This document shows, one piece after another, positions 1 through 6,610 of a stretch of 64,000 bases of DNA. Numbering within the stretch: the first letter of the stretch is position 1; the number at the start of each line of letters is the position of its first letter. The position numbers and the translations under genes were made by a program. This DNA is from Rhodobacteraceae bacterium Araon29 (lineage in GTDB: Bacteria; Pseudomonadota; Alphaproteobacteria; Rhodobacterales; Rhodobacteraceae): assembly GCA_039640505.1 (NCBI GenBank), contig CP046865.1:1665501-1729500 (forward strand), in the 5' to 3' direction. Under the pieces are notes generated by a model. That model searched no databases, was not told the origin of the DNA, and saw only the letters and a program-made list of their open reading frames with translations.

Positions 1-874
1 GCCCATCTGAGATTGAAATGACTATAGCGCCGCGCGCAAACCCCGCATAGCGCGGATTATGCAATAACGCGCTCAGAGTTTCGCCCAAATTGGTGCCACC
101 ATCAAAATCATTTACCAATTCAGAAATTTTTGTGAATGCTTGCGTCTGGGCGCGCAATTTCAAGGCTGGCGTAACGCGGGTCAATTCAGTGCCTAGCGAA
201 AAAACCTCAATCCGTGTGGGAAGGCTAAGCAATACATGGGCAAAGCGTAAAGCATTTTCGGTGTTAGATTTCATTGAGCCGGACACATCTATCAGCAACA
301 AAATGGGGCGCAGTTTGAGCTGACGTTTTCTGTGCAATAGCTTTAACAGTTCTCCGCCAGTTTTGCTGGCAGCTTTGACTGTGCGGATCCGGTCTATGCC
401 GCGCCCGTGTCGGCTCGATCGGGTTCGTCTTGTCAACCGCTCGGGTAGACTTTTTACCGCAAGGCGGCGAAAGTTTTTTAAAGCTGCCGTGTCATCTATT
501 GGGATGAATGCCCGTTTTGAGGTAGCCTCTTCAGCCGAGGCTTGTACGCCTGGGTCGGAAGAATCTTCTGATTGACCTTCTAGGGTGTCTATGGGCTGCT
601 CTGCAGCCTCTTCATTTGTGGCATTTTCCACCTTTTGCGCTGTGATTTGGCCCAGAAAATATTGATCAAATAATTTTTCAAAAATATCTCTGCGTTCGGG
701 TGTGGGGGCGAAAATAGCCCGCGCCGCCCTGCGTATATCCGTAAGGCTTTTGGGCCCCAAAGCTTTGATCGCTGACAAGAATGATATTGATTGGTCGGTG
801 CTTGCCAGAAAACCTTCTCCCCGCAGTACATGGGAAAATCCTATTAAAAGTTTGTTAGGAAGATCGCTCGTCAT
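1..874 (-). CDS. CoxE-like VWA-domain protein (3' end outside window)
   Basis: Partial gene; 291 codons are visible and it continues past base 1. I translated it by hand from the ATG at 874. Its start overlaps the stop of the MoxR gene by ATGA. The C-terminal half is a von Willebrand A domain with a complete-looking MIDAS: DVSGSM at residues 196-201, the Thr of GGTNLG near 261, and SDG at the window edge. The N-terminal half is acidic in the middle (runs of Glu, Asp and Ser around residues 85-120), as in CoxE proteins. In CO dehydrogenase clusters CoxE works with the AAA+ protein CoxD in maturation of the Mo active site. A similar chaperone role for the molybdenum hydroxylase encoded upstream is inferred from this pairing. 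Family call is firm; exact target is not known. Confidence 0.85.
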   Translation of the reverse strand, partial: MTSDLPNKLLIGFSHVLRGEGFLASTDQSISFLSAIKALGPKSLTDIRRAARAIFAPTPERRDIFEKLFDQYFLGQITAQKVENATNEEAAEQPIDTLEGQSEDSSDPGVQASAEEATSKRAFIPIDDTAALKNFRRLAVKSLPERLTRRTRSSRHGRGIDRIRTVKAASKTGGELLKLLHRKRQLKLRPILLLIDVSGSMKSNTENALRFAHVLLSLPTRIEVFSLGTELTRVTPALKLRAQTQAFTKISELVNDFDGGTNLGETLSALLHNPRYAGFARGAIVISISDG

Positions 875-1740
875 CCGATTATCTCACGCATACGAGGTTC
901 AAGAAAACTGAGGTCGTCTTGCTCTTTAAGAACCACACCGATGGAGCGGCGGAAAGCTTCAGGCCAAGTTTCCCCCAAATCGTTCAAACAAGTTGCCGCA
1001 TCCGCCCATTCTACTGTTTCAGCCACTCCGGGCGCTTTCGCCAAAGGTTCGGCCCTCAATCTGCCAACCGCGGCCACAATAGCTTCGGCTGTTGCCTTCG
1101 CAACATTGGAGGCGCGGCTCATTACGATATCCACTTCGAGAGATGGGCTTGGGTAGTCTATCCAGTGATAGACGCATCGTCTGCGTAGTGCTTCGTGTAA
1201 ATCGCGGGTTCTATTCGAGGTCAAGATGACAAATGGGCGTTGAGAGGCGCACACGCGCCCGCGCTCAGGAATAGTAATCTGAAAATCTGACAAAAACTCT
1301 AATAACAACGCTTCAAACTCATGGTCTGCACGATCAATCTCATCGATCAGAAGAAGCCCTTCAGACTGTAAGTGAAGCGCCTGTAACAAAGGCCGTGCGA
1401 TCAAGAATTCTGAATCATAAATATTCAACTTAGCGTCATCTGCCTGACGCATGGCAAGAATTTGTCTTGGAAAGTTCCACTCATAAAGCGCCGTATTCGC
1501 ATCAATCCCTTCGTAACATTGCAAGCGGATCAACTCGCAGGAGAGGGTGGCGGATAATGCTTTAGCCGCCTCGGTTTTGCCCACGCCTGGCGCGCCTTCC
1601 AATAAAAGCGGTTTGCCCAAAACCATTGCCAAGTATATCGCGGTGGCCAAATCCTCTGACGCGATATAAAGCGCCTGAGACAGCGCTTCCTGAACGTCTT
1701 GGGGCGAGCCAAGGCCTTTGAAACGCGCGCCATTTTTCAT
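871..1740 (-). CDS. MoxR/CoxD-type AAA+ ATPase
   Basis: 289-residue AAA+ ATPase of the MoxR family. Walker A is GAPGVGKT at residues 49-56 and Walker B is LLLIDEID at 129-136; a sensor-1 segment ILTSN follows the SQRPF stretch. Length matches stand-alone MoxR proteins. MoxR ATPases act as chaperones that remodel or activate partner enzymes together with a VWA protein, here the adjacent CoxE-like gene, with which it overlaps by 4 bp. Its own start overlaps the stop of the Mo-subunit gene by 4 bp (ATGA), so translation is probably coupled. In the cox system this protein is needed for maturation of the bimetallic centre. Here the partner hydroxylase lacks the CO dehydrogenase active-site loop, so a more general insertion or activation role is inferred. 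Confidence 0.9.
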   Translation of the reverse strand: MKNGARFKGLGSPQDVQEALSQALYIASEDLATAIYLAMVLGKPLLLEGAPGVGKTEAAKALSATLSCELIRLQCYEGIDANTALYEWNFPRQILAMRQADDAKLNIYDSEFLIARPLLQALHLQSEGLLLIDEIDRADHEFEALLLEFLSDFQITIPERGRVCASQRPFVILTSNRTRDLHEALRRRCVYHWIDYPSPSLEVDIVMSRASNVAKATAEAIVAAVGRLRAEPLAKAPGVAETVEWADAATCLNDLGETWPEAFRRSIGVVLKEQDDLSFLEPRMREIIG

Positions 1741-2741
1741 GCGGCATTTTTTTCTTTTAGGGCGCGCAAGATGCTTTCAGGTGAAATTGGCAGGCTGTCA
1801 ACTTCAACGCCGACTGCGTTAAAAACGGCATTTGCAATCGCAGGCAGGACTGGATTCGCACACATTTCTCCGGGGCCTTTCCCGCCAAAGGGGCCATCGG
1901 GTGCGGGGCGTTCAAGGATAGAAATATCATGCTTGGCAAGGTCGCCCGGTCCAGGCATTACATAGTAACTAAAGTCATAGGGCAGGTGCTCGCGCAACGG
2001 ATAATACGGTTCTGTGGTTTCATAGGCTGCATGGCTTAACCCCATCCATGCCCCCCCGACCAATTGCTGTTCTAATAGCTTGGGGTTTAATGCCCGTCCG
2101 ATCTCATAGGCGGAGTAAATTTGGATATTGCTAATTTCTCCTGTTTGATCATCCACCAAAAGATCGACAATCATCGCACAATGGGCAAAACATGAGACAG
2201 TATTCATTTCTCCAGTTTCCATATCAACTTCTGATAAGGGAATCAGAAAGATTCCGCTTCCAGAGACACTTTCGCCATATTTAAACTGCGCGGCACCAGA
2301 GGCTTCTTTGACGGTGATAGAACGTTCGGGTGCCCCTTTTACAATAATATTCCCAGCGCCATCAGTTTCCAAATCTGCTGCGTTTACTTCTAATTCACGC
2401 GCGGCGGCGGCAATAAGCACAGCGCGGGCTTCCTTTGCGGCTGCAATGACTGCATTGCCCACTCTATGGGTGCCGCGTGAGGCAAAGCTGCCCATACAGT
2501 GCGCGCCTGTATCGCTATCGGCTGTGTCAACATAGACATGTTCGATTGGTACACCGAGTGTTTCGGCGGCAATTTGGCGGGTGACTGACTTCATGCCTTG
2601 GCCTAGATCAATCGAGCTTAGCGTGACCGTGAATTGCCCTTCTGGGTTTGAATGTACGAGCGCTTGTGAGGGATCACCCCCCAAATTCATTCCGATCGGG
2701 TAGTTGACAGCAACAGTTCCTCTTCCGGCGTGTTTGGCCAT
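1737..2741 (-). CDS. Molybdenum hydroxylase Mo-subunit, C-terminal half (separate protein)
   Basis: 334 residues matching the C-terminal half of xanthine dehydrogenase-family Mo-cofactor subunits. Visible motifs are DLGQGM at 45-50 (cofactor-binding GQG), GSFASRGTH at 84-92, and GKGPGE at 287-292, whose Glu292 is the expected catalytic base. It starts exactly where the family sequence resumes after the break in the upstream gene. ATG 2741 is preceded by AGGAGG with a 9-base spacer, a strong ribosome site that lies inside the last codons of the upstream gene. Stop and start are separated by only 3 bases. Eubacterium barkeri nicotinate dehydrogenase is a known case of a Mo subunit split into two chains, so this is probably a working two-chain subunit and not a pseudogene. 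Substrate is unknown. Confidence 0.85.
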   Translation of the reverse strand: MAKHAGRGTVAVNYPIGMNLGGDPSQALVHSNPEGQFTVTLSSIDLGQGMKSVTRQIAAETLGVPIEHVYVDTADSDTGAHCMGSFASRGTHRVGNAVIAAAKEARAVLIAAAARELEVNAADLETDGAGNIIVKGAPERSITVKEASGAAQFKYGESVSGSGIFLIPLSEVDMETGEMNTVSCFAHCAMIVDLLVDDQTGEISNIQIYSAYEIGRALNPKLLEQQLVGGAWMGLSHAAYETTEPYYPLREHLPYDFSYYVMPGPGDLAKHDISILERPAPDGPFGGKGPGEMCANPVLPAIANAVFNAVGVEVDSLPISPESILRALKEKNAA

Positions 2742-2744
2742 TTT

Positions 2745-4448
2745 CTATCGCCTCCTAATTGATGCGCTATATCGCGAGTAACGCAATTTAGAGCCTGGCG
2801 GAGGTGCCTCTGATGCTGGAGCCTGCGTTTGCGATGCTGTCTGGGTGTTCTGAAAAGCGGTGTCGTTGGGCTCTAATAACGCGCTTGCACCTAAACGATC
2901 CGCCGGCTTGGATCCCACCGAAACACTCGAAGCTTGCGCAGTACCTCGTGTTGCTATTTTGGTTTGCTCTGCAACTTCTTTTGCCAAGCCATGCGCCGTG
3001 TTTGTTTTTGCTACTGTGGAATGTCCGGCTGGCAAAACTGCAGTCTCTGTCACCGTTTTAGGAATTTCCACATGCGTGCTGCCTGTTTTTGAGGACATGT
3101 TTCGATAGTGCATTTCTAGTGGATAGTCTGCTTTCTCAGCGGCGACCTGAATACATTCGACAAGCGCTGTATTCGAAGCGGGCCGCCGGGTCGCCTTCAT
3201 ATCGCCATCGCGATAGGCGTTTATAAGGCGGAATTCCAATGGCCCCAAGCCAACGGCGCGGGCGCCTTTATCCATCTGACGCTCGATTGCAAAATCAACG
3301 CCTAAAACGCCAAAACCTCGCATGGCGGTAGATGGAGTTCTATTTGTAAATACGCAATATATATCAGATTTTATCGCTGGTATTGTATAAGGGCCTGGCA
3401 GATGGCCTGTACATTTAACCACCCCGTATGATGTTAGGCGCGTATAGGCACCTGCATCAAACCAGCCTTTAAACTCTCGGGCAAGGAGCCTGCCATCTTC
3501 GGCCAATGCATCGCGTATTTCCCAAAGCTCGGCTGATCTAGGTGCAGAAACTTGCATTTCTTCTGCTCGGTTTAGAACATATCGCACAGGCTGTCGGGTC
3601 ATCATCGCGCCAAGTATCGCCAGAGGTTCGCATATGCTGTCGACTTTGCCTCCAAATGCGCCCCCAACAGTGCCTCCGATGAAATGCAGCTTGTTTAGAT
3701 CCACATTCAGGATTTTGGCGCATGTTCCTACGGAAAAAAACAGCCCTTGGGTTGGCGTGTAGCAAACAAAGCGGTCATTCGTTTCTGGCGCCGCAATGGC
3801 ACCATTTGGTTCAATGGGTGCTTGTTCAATAGGGCGTAATTGATAACGTCCTTCTATAATATGGGCTGCGCGTGCAAATCCGGATGTTGTGTCGCCATAG
3901 CGGAGTTTTTGGAAGCTATTGCCTTCATTGAAGAGAAAATGATTGTCCGGATAGGCTTCGTTTACTTTTGGTGCGCTAGACTTTAGAGCCTCTTCCACAT
4001 CAAAAACTGCTGGCAATTCTTCATAATGCACCTCAACTTTTGCCACCGCATCGAGCGCTTGCTGTTCGGAAATCGCAATGACCGCTGCAACTGGTTCACC
4101 AAGATAGGCGACCTTTTTTTCAGCTAAGGTAGGTTCATCATCCCGACCGAACTCTAACAAACTTAAAAGCGTGTTAAGGTTTACTGGAACGTCCTTTGCT
4201 AAAATGATCCGTTTTACGCCAGGCATTTTTTCTGCGTGAGAAATATCGATTGAGATAATGCGTGCGTGATGATGTGGAGAGCGGACGCATTTGAGATGAA
4301 GCAGATTTTCAAACTTATGATCATCAAAAAATGGCGAGGTACCCGTAACATGGCCCAATATATCCTGCCGCAAGATCGGCTTTCCAACGACATTGAGATC
4401 ATCATTTCTTTCATCCGCAAAAATATCTTTTCGAAAATCTAAGCTCAT
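2745..4448 (-). CDS. Molybdenum hydroxylase Mo-subunit, N-terminal half with low-complexity tail
   Basis: 567 residues. Residues about 20-450 match the N-terminal half of the xanthine dehydrogenase/CO dehydrogenase large subunit: a ferredoxin-hammerhead-like domain to about 160, then GGTVGGAFGGK at 258-268 and TAMRGFG at 374-380. The CO dehydrogenase loops (AYxCSFR of form I, AYRGAGR of form II) are absent, so it should not be called CoxL. From about 450 to the end is a 118-residue Ala/Thr/Ser/Gln-rich stretch with no family counterpart. It ends in SIRRR because AGG AGG CGA TAG forms the ribosome site for the next gene. The start overlaps the stop of the 2Fe-2S gene by 4 bp (ATGA). The two Mo chains, the FAD subunit and the 2Fe-2S subunit should form one hydroxylase. 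Confidence 0.85.
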   Translation of the reverse strand: MSLDFRKDIFADERNDDLNVVGKPILRQDILGHVTGTSPFFDDHKFENLLHLKCVRSPHHHARIISIDISHAEKMPGVKRIILAKDVPVNLNTLLSLLEFGRDDEPTLAEKKVAYLGEPVAAVIAISEQQALDAVAKVEVHYEELPAVFDVEEALKSSAPKVNEAYPDNHFLFNEGNSFQKLRYGDTTSGFARAAHIIEGRYQLRPIEQAPIEPNGAIAAPETNDRFVCYTPTQGLFFSVGTCAKILNVDLNKLHFIGGTVGGAFGGKVDSICEPLAILGAMMTRQPVRYVLNRAEEMQVSAPRSAELWEIRDALAEDGRLLAREFKGWFDAGAYTRLTSYGVVKCTGHLPGPYTIPAIKSDIYCVFTNRTPSTAMRGFGVLGVDFAIERQMDKGARAVGLGPLEFRLINAYRDGDMKATRRPASNTALVECIQVAAEKADYPLEMHYRNMSSKTGSTHVEIPKTVTETAVLPAGHSTVAKTNTAHGLAKEVAEQTKIATRGTAQASSVSVGSKPADRLGASALLEPNDTAFQNTQTASQTQAPASEAPPPGSKLRYSRYSASIRRR

Positions 4449-4930
4449 GACAAAACCTCGCTTTGGGCAACCGCCATTATTGCGTCTATAATCGGCTCAT
4501 AGCCTGTACAGCGGCAAATATTGCCTGAAATGGCATCGATAACATCGTCTCGTGTCGGTGTAGGATTGGTTTCTAGAAGAGTACGCGCGGCCAAGATCAT
4601 TCCGGGCGTACAATAGCCGCATTGGGCGGCAAAATAGTCCATGAAAGCCTTTTGTAATGGGTCAAGCTCTGGAGTGGATATTGCTGCTACCGTCTCTATA
4701 TTTGTTCCATATATTGTCTCGGCAAGTGTTAAGCAGGCCAATCTCAATTCTCCGTCTATTCTTACGCTGCAGGCGCCGCATCCGCCTTGCCCGCATCCGT
4801 ATTTTGGGGTTTGATCCCCAAGTTTTAATCGCAACAAGGACAATAAATTTTCGCCGCTATCGGCAAAAACTGAAATGGGCCGCCCGTTATGGGTAAAATG
4901 AAGAGGCGTCGGTTTCATAGTTTCCCTCAT
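4445..4930 (-). CDS. (2Fe-2S)-binding small subunit of molybdenum hydroxylase
   Basis: 161 residues, the usual size for CoxS-type small subunits. The N-terminal plant-ferredoxin-like domain has Cys46, Cys51, Cys54 and Cys66 (GCGQGGCGACS core). The C-terminal helical domain has Cys104, Cys107, Cys139 and Cys141 (CGYCTPG and CRCTGY), giving ligands for two 2Fe-2S clusters. It passes electrons from the Mo centre to FAD. The start at 4930 overlaps the FAD-subunit stop by 4 bp; a second Met at residue 5 (4918) is an alternative. Gene order in transcription is FAD subunit, FeS subunit, Mo subunit, the M-S-L order of CO dehydrogenase operons. Confidence 0.95.
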   Translation of the reverse strand: MRETMKPTPLHFTHNGRPISVFADSGENLLSLLRLKLGDQTPKYGCGQGGCGACSVRIDGELRLACLTLAETIYGTNIETVAAISTPELDPLQKAFMDYFAAQCGYCTPGMILAARTLLETNPTPTRDDVIDAISGNICRCTGYEPIIDAIMAVAQSEVLS

Positions 4931-5733
4931 AGCAAATCGGTTAATATGCGGCGCAGATGAAGCTGCGCCATTTCCATCCGATACCAGCCGCTGGCAAGAG
5001 CATCAGAAAAAGGTTCTGTTCCATTTTTCAAACTGACGCAGGCTGCATCGATGCTGGCCGCTGTAAGGCCGCCTGTTAGCGCGCGCTCTACGTTTAGTGC
5101 GCGAAAGGGGCGCCCGCCCAGTCCACCAAAAGCTATACGAGCCATTGAATGGCGTCCTGCAGAATACTGGAATGAACTTGCAAGCGTGATAAGTGATGCC
5201 CCGCGAGGGTGGCTACGGGTCATTTTATGATAAAAAAACTTTTTATTCGTTGTGGTGGGAATCTCTAGGGCAAATACCAACTTGCGTGGACCAGAACGTT
5301 TCAAAAATTCCTCGAGAGCTTGTTGGTCTTGTCTATTGCCATTCATGAAAACCACGTGAGCCTCAAGAGCCAGCAAGGCCGTTGTCAGATCTCCATAAGG
5401 CGGTCGAGAAAATAAATTTCCGCCGATAGTTGCCATATTCCGCAGAGCAGGGGCACCCACAGAGGCTGCGGCGGCGTGTAAGAACTGCAGAGCTGGTTCG
5501 GCGAGTAGCTGAGTCATTGTGACCTGCGAGCCAATGCGAAAAGCGGTTCCCAAACGCGTGATTTTGCCTAATTCCAAATCCTGTACACGTATCAAGTGCC
5601 GGACATTTTGATCGCCTTCGTGAATCCGCCGCATTAAACCCGTGCCGCCGCCCAAGATGTATGCGTTGCGATCTTGGGCCAGAATTTGCGAGGCTGTGGA
5701 AAGATCTTTGGGACGCGATATGTCAATCGACAT
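4927..5733 (-). CDS. FAD-binding subunit of molybdenum hydroxylase
   Basis: 268 residues from the ATG at 5733. I prefer this start because AAGGAG lies just upstream and the family begins with a short MSI-type segment; the open frame extends 17 codons further but that part overlaps the SRPBCC gene. FAD-binding motifs typical of CoxM/vanillyl-alcohol-oxidase-like proteins are visible: ILGGGTGLM at 26-34 and ATIGGNL at 101-107. The C-terminal domain contains the conserved FGGLGGRPFR segment. It accepts electrons from the 2Fe-2S subunit and passes them to a quinone or other acceptor. It overlaps the preceding SRPBCC gene by 11 bp and the following gene by 4 bp. Confidence 0.92.
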   Translation of the reverse strand: MSIDISRPKDLSTASQILAQDRNAYILGGGTGLMRRIHEGDQNVRHLIRVQDLELGKITRLGTAFRIGSQVTMTQLLAEPALQFLHAAAASVGAPALRNMATIGGNLFSRPPYGDLTTALLALEAHVVFMNGNRQDQQALEEFLKRSGPRKLVFALEIPTTTNKKFFYHKMTRSHPRGASLITLASSFQYSAGRHSMARIAFGGLGGRPFRALNVERALTGGLTAASIDAACVSLKNGTEPFSDALASGWYRMEMAQLHLRRILTDLL

Positions 5734-6169
5734 GAGCGGTAATCTCCTTTTCAATCGCTTGAATGCCGGCGCGCTGAACGCCATTTTGAACCAAGTTTAC
5801 TAGTTCTTCAGCTCGGTCTTTCGGCGTTTGAAATCGCGCGCTCCAATGAACGAAACAATGGTTTTGAAGAGTCACCGGAATAAGGCGCAATTCTGCAACG
5901 TAATTATAAAGCGGGATCGGGGTTTCGATTAGGCAGTACCGAAGCGTTGTTTCCGCATCAGAAAGCGCCAATAATTTTTCGCGGAGTTTCTCTCCGCTAC
6001 TTAATCTCCAATTTCTTACACAGCCGATTTGATCCTCAGGGATTCCATTTTCAATTTGGCTTTTTGCAATGGCAGGATGCCATTGGTCGTGGCCGTTGAA
6101 CCGGCGCACCATATTCCAAACCGCATCTACAGGCGCCGGAATTATATGAGATGTCATTACGCTGGGCAT
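5723..6169 (-). CDS. SRPBCC-family protein (second of a tandem pair)
   Basis: 148 residues of the SRPBCC (START-like) fold. It begins with the family pattern of a short strand followed by IPAPVDAVWNMV, and has the mid-protein GCVRNWRL and C-terminal WSARF strands. It resembles the neighbouring SRPBCC gene, with matching IPAPV, DQIGC/DQVGC and W-S-A segments, so the two look like a tandem duplication. SRPBCC proteins next to molybdenum hydroxylases include CoxG, which binds lipophilic molecules and helps pass electrons to quinones. A role as quinone or substrate carrier for this enzyme is inferred. It starts 3 bases after the first SRPBCC gene ends. Confidence 0.85.
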   Translation of the reverse strand: MPSVMTSHIIPAPVDAVWNMVRRFNGHDQWHPAIAKSQIENGIPEDQIGCVRNWRLSSGEKLREKLLALSDAETTLRYCLIETPIPLYNYVAELRLIPVTLQNHCFVHWSARFQTPKDRAEELVNLVQNGVQRAGIQAIEKEITAHVD

Positions 6170-6172
6170 GTT

Positions 6173-6610
6173 TCAACTCTGAAGTCGGCGCGCAAGCGCT
6201 TTAAGGGCTGTTTCAAAAACACCAACCGAAATCGTTTCTATAAGATCTTTTGCGTCTTCTGCCGCACAATCAAATTCAGCAGACCATTCTACGAAGGTTT
6301 CTTCAGTTTCGGTGACTGGCGTCAGGCGGAGCGTTGCGAAATAATTCTCTAAAGCCATCGGAGTCACAAGCATCTTATATGAGACCGACATATCGTAATC
6401 GGATAAAGCGACCAATTGCTCTGTGATGCGGTCACCGTTTTGCAAAGAGAATTCGCGAATACAGCCTACCTGATCGGAGCGCATATCTTCTTGTATGCGG
6501 CTTTCAGAAACCATGGGTACCCAATCTGGCAAGGCGTTGAAATCTCTAATGCGTTCCCAGACTTTCTCGACTGGAGCAGGAATTACCGAAGAAACAAAGA
6601 TACGTGGCAT
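6173..6610 (-). CDS. SRPBCC-family protein (first of a tandem pair)
   Basis: 145 residues with the SRPBCC pattern: VIPAPVEKVWERI near the start, GCIREFSL in the middle, FVEWSAEFD, and a C-terminal amphipathic helix ending in RRLQS. The start codon at 6610 shares one base with the stop of the flotillin-like gene (TAATG). It lacks a signal peptide or membrane helix, so it should be a cytoplasmic hydrophobic-pocket protein. It is a paralogue of the next gene. Two copies could serve two ligands, or form a dimer, which the sequence cannot decide. Family call is good; function is inferred from context only. Confidence 0.85.
   Translation of the reverse strand: MPRIFVSSVIPAPVEKVWERIRDFNALPDWVPMVSESRIQEDMRSDQVGCIREFSLQNGDRITEQLVALSDYDMSVSYKMLVTPMALENYFATLRLTPVTETEETFVEWSAEFDCAAEDAKDLIETISVGVFETALKALARRLQS

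Noticed and set aside
1737-4448. Calling the Mo subunit a CO dehydrogenase (CoxL)
   Set aside because: Neither the form I nor form II active-site loop is present; only the operon pattern is Cox-like.
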